Positions 17,173 through 25,086 of a DNA stretch of 64,000 nucleotides are shown piece after piece. The stretch is from Deltaproteobacteria bacterium. GTDB lineage: Bacteria; Myxococcota_A; UBA9160; SZUA-336. Positions within the stretch are counted from its first letter, which is position 1. Every line of letters starts with the position of its first letter. The notes under the pieces were generated by a model. The model saw only the letters and a list, made by a program, of their open reading frames with translations. It searched no databases and was not told where the DNA came from. The DNA is taken from positions 1 to 64,000 of the forward strand of contig JAJDAJ010000039.1 of NCBI GenBank assembly GCA_029261925.1, in the 5' to 3' direction. The translations under genes were made by a program, and so were the position numbers.

Positions 17173-18057
17173 ATGATCGCGGCGCTCTCGGCGCCCGGCG
17201 CCGCGCACGCCGGACCGGAGCCGCGCTGCACGCGGGGCGACTGCATCGAGGGCCCCGGCGCCGCGTCGCTCCCGGGCGGCGCCACGTACGAGGGCGAGTT
17301 CCGCCGCGGTCGCTTCGACGGCCACGGACGCCTGGAGCTGCCCGGGCGCTGGACCTACTTGGGCGACTTCGCCGGCGGACTGCGCCAGGGCCACGGCGTG
17401 CTCAGCCTCCCCGACGGGCGCGTCTACGAGGGCGGCTGGCTCTCGGGTCGCCGCCACGGCCAGGGCACCATGATCCTGCCCGGGGGCCACCGCTTCACCG
17501 GCAGCTTCGTCGAGGACCGGATGGAGGGATACGGCGAGCTCACCGCCTCGGACGGGAGCACCTATCGAGGCGAGTTCGTCGACGGCGGCTTCGAGGGTCG
17601 CGGGACCATGACCTACCCCGACGGGCAGCGCTACACCGGGCAGTGGCATGGGGGAGAGCGCCACGGCCACGGCGAGATGACCTGGCCCGACGGTCGCTAC
17701 TTCTCGGGCGAGTGGGAACGCGGCCGGCGCTCGGGTCGCGGCGCCATGCGCCTGCCCGACGGGGCGAACTACATCGGGGACTGGAAGGACGACGCGCGCC
17801 ACGGCGAGGGCACCCTGCGCCTGCCCGACGGCCGCAAGCACGTGGGAGCATTCGTCGCGGGTCAGCGCGAGGGACCGGGCACGCTGCGCTTCCCCGACGG
17901 CCGGCGCCTCGAGGCGGTCTGGCGCGACGACGCCCAGGAGGGGCCCGGGACGCTGTACCACCCCGACGGCCGCACCGAGCGCGGCGTCTGGGACGAGGAG
18001 GCCGGGCAGCTGGTCGTCCCCGGGCACCCCGGGGCGGGCGCGGCCGGCCCGGACTGA
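17173..18057 (+). CDS. MORN-repeat protein, probably exported
   Basis: The product has 294 residues. After a hydrophobic, Ala-rich start (MIAALSAPGAAHA) come ten consecutive 23-residue MORN repeats plus a partial eleventh, each of the form Y-x-G-x-W/F-x(5)-G-x-G-x(3)-PDG (for example YTGQWHGGERHGHGEMTWPD). MORN arrays form elongated beta sheets that bind lipid or protein partners. The ATG at 17173 is the only convincing start, but the residues just upstream in frame (RRRFLSAA) would complete a normal signal peptide, so initiation at a non-standard codon such as CTG upstream is possible. It follows the acyl-CoA dehydrogenase gene by 37 bases. Confidence 0.8.
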   Translation: MIAALSAPGAAHAGPEPRCTRGDCIEGPGAASLPGGATYEGEFRRGRFDGHGRLELPGRWTYLGDFAGGLRQGHGVLSLPDGRVYEGGWLSGRRHGQGTMILPGGHRFTGSFVEDRMEGYGELTASDGSTYRGEFVDGGFEGRGTMTYPDGQRYTGQWHGGERHGHGEMTWPDGRYFSGEWERGRRSGRGAMRLPDGANYIGDWKDDARHGEGTLRLPDGRKHVGAFVAGQREGPGTLRFPDGRRLEAVWRDDAQEGPGTLYHPDGRTERGVWDEEAGQLVVPGHPGAGAAGPD

Positions 18058-18166
18058 GAGCCGGGCGGCGCCGCCGGGCGACACGACGGCCGGATCGGCG
18101 CCCTGAGAGGCCGCGGGCGTCAAGGCCGGGCGGGAAGCGGTCGAAGGAGCGACGGGAGGAGCCTCC

Positions 18167-18928
18167 ATGCGCCCGATCCAGAGCCCCCGTCTCGCCCCCG
18201 CCGTCGCGCTCTGCGCGATCCTGCTGGCCCCCGGGGCCGGGCGGGCGGATGCCTGGGGCCAGCACACGCCGACCCCGGGGGCCGCCGCGGCCGCGGAGCC
18301 GGTGCGCGCAGGCGCCACGCTGCGGCTGGACCGGCCCGGGCCCGAGCCCCGGCTCGAGACCGACGTCTGGATCGATCCGGCGGCGCGCGTGATCGGCAAC
18401 GTGCTGCTGGGCGAGCGGAGCTTCGTGGGCGCCGGCGCGACGCTGCGCGGCGACGCACACCGCGCCGTCCACCTCGGGCGCTGGAGCAACGTTCAGGAGG
18501 GCGCCGTGATCCACGCGGGCGCGCCCGAGGCCCCGGGCGACACCCCCGCACCGGCGGGACGCACGGTCGATGGCGAGGCGTGGGCGGTCTGGGTGGGCGA
18601 GCGCGCCTCGATCGCGCCCCAGGCGCAGGTCCACGGCCCGGCCTGGCTCGAGGACGAGGTCTTCGTGGGCATGCAGGCGCTGGTCTACCGCGCCCGCATC
18701 GGCCCGGGCAGCGTGATCGAGCCCGGCGCGAAGGTGATCGGCGTCCAGGTGCCGGCCGGACGCTACGTCGCAGCGGGCAGCGTGGTCAGCACCCAGTCGG
18801 CCGCCGACGCCCTGCCGCCGATCACGTTCTCGTATGGCCTGCGCGACCTCAACGCGCAGACGGTGCGCGCCCACGTGGCGCTGGTCGAGTCGCTGCACGG
18901 GCGGCCGCCGGCCGCTCCCGAGCGCTGA
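18167..18928 (+). CDS. Secreted Cam-type gamma-carbonic anhydrase homologue missing a zinc ligand
   Basis: The product has 253 residues with a signal peptide (residues 1 to about 28) and a left-handed beta-helix. It resembles archaeal Cam more than the cytoplasmic YrdA/PaaY group: RGDAHRAVHLGRWSNVQEGA, then the insertion ending GEAWAVWVGE, then VHGPAWLEDEVFVGMQAL and IGVQVPAGRYVAAGSVV. Arg94, Asp96 and Gln110 are kept. Of the three zinc histidines, His116 and His156 are present. The third, five residues before His156, is Pro151. The acidic residue after RxD, which is Glu62 in Cam, is Ala. It may be a non-catalytic or altered-metal scaffold in the periplasm. An ATG with GGGAGGAG upstream sets the start. 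Its last 80 bases overlap the convergent ChaN-like gene. Confidence 0.85.
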   Translation: MRPIQSPRLAPAVALCAILLAPGAGRADAWGQHTPTPGAAAAAEPVRAGATLRLDRPGPEPRLETDVWIDPAARVIGNVLLGERSFVGAGATLRGDAHRAVHLGRWSNVQEGAVIHAGAPEAPGDTPAPAGRTVDGEAWAVWVGERASIAPQAQVHGPAWLEDEVFVGMQALVYRARIGPGSVIEPGAKVIGVQVPAGRYVAAGSVVSTQSAADALPPITFSYGLRDLNAQTVRAHVALVESLHGRPPAAPER

Positions 18929-19889
18929 GCGACGCGGCCTCCCGCGGCGCGCGCATGCGCTCGAGCTGCTCGCGGAAGCGCTCGCAGGGATCCAGGTCGT
19001 CCACCCGCGGGGTGAGCCAGAGGTAGTCGAAGGCGCCGGCGTGCGCGGCCGCCAGCGCCGCGGCGTCGTCGGCCCCGGTCGCGACCTCGTGGAAGCCGAC
19101 GACCAGCGTCCGGTCCGGGCGCTCCAGGTACGCGGGTACGCCGCGATCGCGGCGCACGTGTCCCGCCCCGGCGATCAGCACCGCACCGTCGGCGCCGGCA
19201 CCCTCCTCGAGGGCACGCGCGAAGCTCGCGTCGCGCGCACGCTGTGCGGCGATCATCGCGTCGATCGCCCCGGGCGGAGCCATGCCGCAGTGCGCCAGCG
19301 CGATCTCCGCGGCCAGGGCCATGCGGGCCGCGCCGCCCAGCGGGCGCATGCGCACCGCCAGCTCGGGATCCAGCGCACCGGGACCCTCCGTTCGCATCCG
19401 CTCGAGCAGCGCGCGCGGGAGGTTGGCGGGCTCGATCCGCCAGTCCGCGCGCAGCGCCGCAGCGAACACCGGGCGGTACAGCGACCACTCGGGCCAGCCG
19501 GAGTGCTCCCAGTCCACGGCGCGCGCCAGCGCATCCACGTCCGGCGGCCGCTCGGCACGCTGCGCGCGCAGCGCGCCGGCGCGATCGAGATCGAGCATCT
19601 CGAAGACCGCCGCACGGCGCTGACCGCGTGCGGCGAGTGCGTCGATCACGCGGGCCTGCAGGCGGTGGTGGTCGGGGTTGTCGTGCTTCTCGCCCAGCAG
19701 CACCCAGCGCGCCGTGGCGAGCCGCTCCACGAGCACAGGGAAGGACAGCCGCTCGCCGCCGGGAACCTCGAGGATGGCACCGGTGAGCGGGTGATCGCGC
19801 CCCAGCGGCGCTCGCCAGCCCGGCGCCGCGGGAAGGCAGGCCAGCGCCAGCAGGGACGCGAGCAGTGCGCGGGCCAGACGCGGTGACAT
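18849..19889 (-). CDS. ChaN-family (DUF399-type) protein
   Basis: The product has 346 residues. A signal peptide (ARALLASLLALACLPAAPG) holds a possible lipoprotein cysteine. The ChaN core follows: ARWVLLGEKHDNPDHHRLQA, then FEMLDLDRAGALRA, then ALAHCGMAPPG, and an IAGAGHVRRDRGVPAYL segment near the end. ChaN proteins are outer-membrane lipoproteins that bind haem and are linked to iron uptake; no haem gene lies nearby. The final 27 codons run antisense to the end of the carbonic anhydrase-like gene and are Arg/Ala-rich, which suggests the reading frame drifted past an older stop. Confidence 0.82.
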   Translation of the reverse strand: MSPRLARALLASLLALACLPAAPGWRAPLGRDHPLTGAILEVPGGERLSFPVLVERLATARWVLLGEKHDNPDHHRLQARVIDALAARGQRRAAVFEMLDLDRAGALRAQRAERPPDVDALARAVDWEHSGWPEWSLYRPVFAAALRADWRIEPANLPRALLERMRTEGPGALDPELAVRMRPLGGAARMALAAEIALAHCGMAPPGAIDAMIAAQRARDASFARALEEGAGADGAVLIAGAGHVRRDRGVPAYLERPDRTLVVGFHEVATGADDAAALAAAHAGAFDYLWLTPRVDDLDPCERFREQLERMRAPREAASLSARERPAAARAATRPAPRGRAPSAR

Positions 19890-20003
19890 GTGTCGACGCT
19901 AGCAAGCCGCGCGCAGGGCCGCGTCCGCGGCGCGGGCGACCCGGACGCGCCCGGCGCCCAAGCCCCGCGCCGATCGCGCCGATGAGCCTTCCGGGGGAGA
20001 TGC

Positions 20004-20975
20004 GTGAGCGAGCAGCAGCAGCGGACGCGGGCGGCGCCCGAGCGGGCCTGGCGGGAGCGCGGGATCCGGCCCCGGGTGCTGGCACTGCTCGATCCCGGTG
20101 ACTGGGAGATGCGCACCGACGCCGGCCTGCTCGTCGCCCTGCTCGAGAGCGAGTTCGAGATCACCCTGGCCGATCCCCGGGAGGCCGCGGGCGACCGCCA
20201 GGCCGGGCTGATCTACGCGCTCGACTGGCGGCTGCTCGAACGCCTGGCCGACCCGCAGCGCCGGCCGCGGATCGCCTGCGTCGGGCCACTGGGGGACCTG
20301 GACCCGGAGGCCCTCGGGCGCCGCCTGGAGGCGGACGGCTGCACGGTGCAGGCACTGACGGCCCGCACCGCGCGCCGGCTCTCCCCGCACGTCTCCCGCC
20401 TGGTCCAGCTGCCCCGCCCGACCTCCCCGCTGCTGCTGGCCTGCATTCACGCGCCGGCGACAGCGCCCGGGGTACTGCGCGTCGACGATCCCGCGCGACG
20501 GGTGGTCAGCGCTCCCGCCGGCGTGGAGCCGCTGGTGACGCCGGCACCGCCCGCGGGCTCGGAGCTGGAGCGCCGCATCGACGATCTCCAGCAGGTCGAC
20601 GCGTGCATCGTCGAGGCGGCCGACGGCGCCTCGCCCGACCTGCTGCGTGCCAGCTGCACCGGTCGCGCGATCGTCGTGGCCGGCTCGCTGGACCCCGAGC
20701 TCGGACTCTCCGACGGCCGCGAGATCCTCTGGGCTCGCGACGACGCCGCGCTGGCGCGCGCGCTCGAGCGGCTACGCGACGATCCGGTGCTGCGACGGCA
20801 GCTGGCGCTGGCGGCACGCGTCTGGGTCGAGCGCCGCTTCGGCTGGAGCGCGCACCTGCAGGGACATCGCGAGCTGCTGCACAGCGGCCTCGAGGCGGGG
20901 GCGCCCCGGAGCGCTCAGGCGCCCCGGGCGACGACGAGCTCCTGCGCGGTGGGCAGGGGCGCAGCGGCGCTGTAG
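20004..20975 (+). CDS. Uncharacterised glycosyltransferase-like protein
   Basis: The product has 323 residues and starts at GTG 20004 after a GGGGGAG. The N-terminal half has a Rossmann-like alternation (RPRVLALLDPGDWEMRTDAG). The C-terminus matches the tail of GT-B enzymes: EILWARDDAALARALERL, then VWVERRFGWSAHLQGHRE, as in CgeB/group 1 transferases. A clear donor-binding E-x7-E is not visible, so activity is uncertain. It opens the glycan locus and converges with the GT4-GT2 gene, overlapping it by 61 bases; its last 20 residues are low-complexity Ala/Ser/Thr, probably a run-on tail. Confidence 0.6.
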   Translation: MSEQQQRTRAAPERAWRERGIRPRVLALLDPGDWEMRTDAGLLVALLESEFEITLADPREAAGDRQAGLIYALDWRLLERLADPQRRPRIACVGPLGDLDPEALGRRLEADGCTVQALTARTARRLSPHVSRLVQLPRPTSPLLLACIHAPATAPGVLRVDDPARRVVSAPAGVEPLVTPAPPAGSELERRIDDLQQVDACIVEAADGASPDLLRASCTGRAIVVAGSLDPELGLSDGREILWARDDAALARALERLRDDPVLRRQLALAARVWVERRFGWSAHLQGHRELLHSGLEAGAPRSAQAPRATTSSCAVGRGAAAL

Positions 20976-23197
20976 AAGCGCTCGACGAGCGCGTCGGCGC
21001 CGCTCCACTCGCACAGCCGCCCGACCCAGACGAGGACCTCGTGGTCGATCGGCCAGGTCCGTGTCTCGTAGAGATGGTCGCGCACGGCCTCGCGGTCGCC
21101 CGCGAGCGCGAGGCGCTGCAGCTCGGCCACGGTGCGGCGCGGCTCGAGCGTCTCGGCGTCGAGCGGCCGGATCCGGCGCGACGCGATCTGCATGCCGTCC
21201 TCGAAGGCCAGCAGGTCCTCGTCGACCCGCCACACCCGCCCCCAGCGCTCCTGGAAGCGCGTGGCGTTCGCGAGCTCGCGCGCGCTACGCCCCGGCGACT
21301 GGCTCTCCAGGTGGAAGAGCTGGCTGCGCGGCTGGTACACGATCCTCCAGCCCGCGGCCGCGGCTCGCAGGCACAGGTCGATGTCCTCGAAGCCATTGAG
21401 GTAGCCGGGGTCGAGGCCCTCGAGCTGCCGCCAGAGGTCGCTGCGCACCAGCATGCAGGCGCCGGTGACGGCGCGCAGCTCGCGGCGTCGATTGACGAAC
21501 GGCGCGCTCGCCTCGACGCCGGCGTAGAGGTGGTAGGGAAGCGCGGTCATGCGGCCGAAGGCCACGCCGGCGTGCTGGATGGTGGCCTCCGGGTACAGGA
21601 GCTTGCTCCCGGCGATGCCGATGCCCGGGTCCTCCAGCTCGGCGAGCAGCTCGCGCAGCCAGCCGCGCAGCGGGATCGTGTCGTTGTTCAGGAGCACCAC
21701 GGACGGCTGCGTCGCCGCCTCGACGCCCGCATTGCAGGCCCGCGCGAAGCCGCCGTTCCGCCCGCTGCGCAGCACCCGCACCGCGCTTCCCAGCGAGTCC
21801 AGGTAGCCCGGCGTGGCGTCGGAGGACCCGTCGTCCGACACGATCACCTCGCTGGGCCGATCGCGGTCGAGCGAGAGCAGCGCCTCGAGACACTGCTGCG
21901 TCAGATCGACGCGGTTGTAGACGGGGATCACGGCGGAGCAGGGCACGCGCCCCGGATCGACAGCGATGCGCGGGCGCAGCAGACGCTCGTAGCGCTGCAT
22001 CCACTCTCGCGCGTCGACGGCGATGTCCTTGACGGGCCCGACGCCCGCTCGCAGCCGCTCGAGGAGCGGGGGTGAGTCCACGACGGCCTGCAGCACCTCA
22101 CGGATCGCGTCCTCCGACGTGGGATCGAACAGCAGTCCGTTGCGGCCGTGCTCGACGATCTCGCCCACGCCGCCGGTGCGAGAGGCCAGTACCGGCACCC
22201 CGGCTGCGAGCGCCTCGCGCAGCACCAGCGGGTAGTTCTCGATGCGGGAGGGGAGCACCACGGCGTCGAGACCCGCGAGGATGCCGGCGAGCTCCCCGTC
22301 TCCGTAGGCGCCGCGCATCCGGATGCGCCCGTCGGCACCGGCGAGCGCCTCGAGGTCGGCGTGCGTCTCCGGGTGCGCGCCTCCGAAGATCTCGAGGGTC
22401 GCGTCGCCGCGGACGCGTCCGAAGGCCCGCGCCAGGCGGACCGGGTTCTTGAGCCGCGTGGGGTTGCCCAGGAAGCCGAGACGAACGCCGCGGCGCGCGG
22501 TGCGCGGACGCCGCTCGACCGCACGGATGCCGAGCCTGCACAGCTCCACGTCGGCGGTCGGCAGGCCGCCGAGCGTGAGCTGGTCGATCAGGTAGCGCGT
22601 CGGTGCGGTGACCACATCACACGCGGTCATGGCGTCGGCCGCCGCCTGCTGGCGCTCAGCGACCAGCTCGGCGAGCCGCTCCAGCGTTTCCGGCGCCGGC
22701 TCTCCGGGCTGGAGCCGCGCGACGCAGCGCGCGCAGAGCTCGGGGGCCGGCCCCGGGCAGAGCGCGTCGCTCTCGGGCACGTACAGGTGCGTGCGCGCAC
22801 AGGCGAACCACGCATCGTGCAGGGTCAGGCAGACGCGTGCACCCGAGCTGCGCGCGATCGGGAGCAGCGAGAACGGCAGGCCCGTGTAGGTGTGCTGGAA
22901 GTGAACGACGTCGAAGCGCTCCTGCTGGAGCAGGCCCGCGAAGATCTCCTCGACCGCAGGGTCCCGGCGGCGAATGCCGTAGCGGTCGCGGTCGGGAATC
23001 GAGATCACACGGAGCGGCAGGCCGTCGAGCTGGTCGTGACGCAGCGAGACGGGCTCGCCCGGCTTCTCCTCCGGGTACGCCACGACCACCTCGGCGCCGA
23101 GCTCGACCAGCGCGCGCGCCAGGTCGTGCGTGTACACCTCGACACCGCCCCGCGAGGACGACACGAAGTTATGAGCGACCAGCAGGATCCGCATCAT
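20915..23197 (-). CDS. Bifunctional glycosyltransferase: GT4 domain fused to GT2 domain
   Basis: The product has 760 residues. The GT-B part (about 1-390) starts MMRILLVAHNFVSSSRGGVE, with RLGFLGNPTRLKNPVRLARA and VVLPSRIENYPLVLREALAA. The GT2 part (about 395-650) has AVIPVYNRVDLTQQCLEALL, VIVSDDGSSDATPGYLD and VVLLNNDTIPLRG. The last motif is typical of rhamnosyltransferase-like WbbL enzymes. The C-terminal 100 residues are helical and unassigned. Such double enzymes add two sugars in sequence to a polysaccharide. The tandem ATG at 23197/23194 follows CCGGAG. It diverges from the methyltransferase gene across 212 bases. Confidence 0.88.
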   Translation of the reverse strand: MMRILLVAHNFVSSSRGGVEVYTHDLARALVELGAEVVVAYPEEKPGEPVSLRHDQLDGLPLRVISIPDRDRYGIRRRDPAVEEIFAGLLQQERFDVVHFQHTYTGLPFSLLPIARSSGARVCLTLHDAWFACARTHLYVPESDALCPGPAPELCARCVARLQPGEPAPETLERLAELVAERQQAAADAMTACDVVTAPTRYLIDQLTLGGLPTADVELCRLGIRAVERRPRTARRGVRLGFLGNPTRLKNPVRLARAFGRVRGDATLEIFGGAHPETHADLEALAGADGRIRMRGAYGDGELAGILAGLDAVVLPSRIENYPLVLREALAAGVPVLASRTGGVGEIVEHGRNGLLFDPTSEDAIREVLQAVVDSPPLLERLRAGVGPVKDIAVDAREWMQRYERLLRPRIAVDPGRVPCSAVIPVYNRVDLTQQCLEALLSLDRDRPSEVIVSDDGSSDATPGYLDSLGSAVRVLRSGRNGGFARACNAGVEAATQPSVVLLNNDTIPLRGWLRELLAELEDPGIGIAGSKLLYPEATIQHAGVAFGRMTALPYHLYAGVEASAPFVNRRRELRAVTGACMLVRSDLWRQLEGLDPGYLNGFEDIDLCLRAAAAGWRIVYQPRSQLFHLESQSPGRSARELANATRFQERWGRVWRVDEDLLAFEDGMQIASRRIRPLDAETLEPRRTVAELQRLALAGDREAVRDHLYETRTWPIDHEVLVWVGRLCEWSGADALVERFYSAAAPLPTAQELVVARGA

Positions 23198-23409
23198 CGA
23201 CTCCGGGGGGCATCCGTCCGGATCGGCCGCTGCTCGAGACGCTTGAAGAACGGGGAGCGCGTGCGCGCCCGTGCTCGACCGCGGGCTGGCGCGGCTGATC
23301 CCGCGCTTCGCGGCGAGGACGGCCCTGCGCACGCGCGCGCGCGCCGCGCGGGCGCGCGCGCTCCTCGATCGCCTAGCGTCACGGCAGCGTACGTGCGGGA
23401 GGAGTCTCG

Positions 23410-24096
23410 ATGCAGCCGAAGACACCCTACGAGCTGGAGTGGGACGCCTACAGCCAGCGCTGGGACCCCGGCAGCATCGAGACGCCGAGGGAGCGCGTGT
23501 ACCTGGGCGACGAGTGGGGCTCGGGGCACATGCGCCGCTACACGCTGTTCATCCGGCCGTACCTGGACCACGACTCGACCGTGCTCGAGATCGGGCCCGG
23601 CGGTGGCCGGCTCACGGAGCTGCTGCTGCGCGACTGCGCGCAGGTGGTCGGCCTCGACGTGTCGGCGTCCATGCTCGCGAGACTCCGTGAGCGCTTCGGC
23701 GAGCTGCCCGGCCTGCGGCTGGTCAAGGGCAACGGCATGGACCTGTCGCCCGTCGAGGACGGCAGCGTGGACTGCGTGGTCTCGTACGACGTCTTCGTGC
23801 ACCTCGAGCCCGAGGACATCTACGCCTACCTGATCGAGATGCGCCGCGTCCTGCGCGCCGGCGGCACCGGGATCGTGCACTTCGCCAACGTGCTCTCCGG
23901 CCCGGGCTTCGAGCGCTTCCGCCAGACGTACGCCGAGGGGCGCGGGGGACGCCGTCACGCGGCCAAGTTCTCCTGCATGACGCTCGAGATCATGACCCAC
24001 TTCGTCGAGAGCCTGGGCCTGCGCGTGCTGCTCGCGGATGCCGAGCGCTTCCACCCGCGCGATGCCCTGGTGGTCTTCGAGGCGCCGGCGTCCTAG
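23410..24096 (+). CDS. Class I SAM-dependent methyltransferase
   Basis: The product has 228 residues. The SAM-binding motif I is VLEIGPGGGRLTELLL, then VVGLDVSASMLARLRERF and DLSPVEDGSVDCVVSYDVF. It lies inside the glycan locus, so O- or N-methylation of a sugar or of a glycan terminus is likely; the acceptor is unknown. A GGGAGGAG precedes the ATG. The TAG shares bases with the stop of the convergent pseB (CTAG read on both strands). Confidence 0.87.
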   Translation: MQPKTPYELEWDAYSQRWDPGSIETPRERVYLGDEWGSGHMRRYTLFIRPYLDHDSTVLEIGPGGGRLTELLLRDCAQVVGLDVSASMLARLRERFGELPGLRLVKGNGMDLSPVEDGSVDCVVSYDVFVHLEPEDIYAYLIEMRRVLRAGGTGIVHFANVLSGPGFERFRQTYAEGRGGRRHAAKFSCMTLEIMTHFVESLGLRVLLADAERFHPRDALVVFEAPAS

Positions 24097-25082
24097 TCGG
24101 ATCGCTTGAGCAGCAGGCGCAGCTCGTCGGCGGGCAGCCAGTCCGCGTTCCGGTCGCTGCTGTAGGAGAAGCCGTCGGGAACCGGCGCGCCGTCGGCGAG
24201 CCAGCCGTCCTCCAGCGGTAGCTGACGCCGTCCCGTGGGCAGCACGACGTAGCCGTCGTCGAACTCGAGCGTCCGGCGGGCCTCGTCCTCGGTCACGAGC
24301 GTCTCGTGGATCTTCTCTCCCGGGCGGATCCCGATGATCTCCTGCTCGCACTCGGGCGCCACGGCGTGGGCGAGGTCGGTGATCCGCATGCTCGGGAGCT
24401 TGGGGACGAAGATCTCTCCCCCCTGCATGCGCTCCACGCAGCGCACCACGAAGGCCGCCGCCTGGTCCAGGGTGATCCAGAAGCGCGTCATGGCGGGGTC
24501 GGTGATCGGCAGTCTTCCCGAGGCGCGCCGGCTCTGGAACAGCGGGATCACGCTGCCCCGGCTGCCCACGACGTTGCCATAGCGCACCACGCTGAAACGG
24601 GTCTTGCTCGGCCCCGAGTAGACCGAGGCCGAGGTGAACAGCTTGTCGGAGCAGAGCTTGGTCGCCCCGTACAGGTTGACCGGATTGGCGGCCTTGTCGG
24701 TACTCAGCGCGATCACGCGCTCCACGCCCCGGTCGATGGCCTCGTCGATCAGGTTCGCCGCGCCGAGCACGTTGGTCTTGATCACCTCGAGCGGGTTGTA
24801 CTCCGCCGTCGGGACCTGCTTGAGGGCCGCGGCGTGCACGACGATGTCCACGCGGTCCAGGGCCCGCGCCAGGCGCTCGCGATCGCGGACGTCGCCGATG
24901 AAGTAGCGGGCCGGCGTGGAGTCGTCGGGGAAGCGCTCGCGCATCTCGTACTGCTTGAGCTCGTCGCGGCTGAAGAAGATCAGCCGGCGTGGCGGGCAGT
25001 GCTCGAGCACGTGGCTCGCGAAGGCCTTGCCGAAGGACCCGGTGCCCCCGGTGATCAGGACGCTCTTGTCGTGCCAGTCCAT
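24093..25082 (-). CDS. pseB: UDP-N-acetylglucosamine 4,6-dehydratase (inverting)
   Basis: The product has 329 residues. The NADP motif is LITGGTGSFGKAF, then GDVRDRERLARAL and HAAALKQVPTAEYNPLEVIK. The dehydratase active site is ALSTDKAANPVNLYGATK, holding T-D-K and Y-x-x-x-K. This matches PseB, which makes UDP-4-keto-6-deoxy-AltNAc from UDP-GlcNAc, the first step to pseudaminic acid. I took the ATG at 25082, which gives MDWHDKSVLITGG like other family members; the ATG at 25094 is an alternative. It lies 4 bases after the stop of the capsule-type gene, so the whole minus-strand run 24093-30575 looks like one operon. Confidence 0.92.
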   Translation of the reverse strand: MDWHDKSVLITGGTGSFGKAFASHVLEHCPPRRLIFFSRDELKQYEMRERFPDDSTPARYFIGDVRDRERLARALDRVDIVVHAAALKQVPTAEYNPLEVIKTNVLGAANLIDEAIDRGVERVIALSTDKAANPVNLYGATKLCSDKLFTSASVYSGPSKTRFSVVRYGNVVGSRGSVIPLFQSRRASGRLPITDPAMTRFWITLDQAAAFVVRCVERMQGGEIFVPKLPSMRITDLAHAVAPECEQEIIGIRPGEKIHETLVTEDEARRTLEFDDGYVVLPTGRRQLPLEDGWLADGAPVPDGFSYSSDRNADWLPADELRLLLKRSD

Positions 25083-25086
25083 CCCC

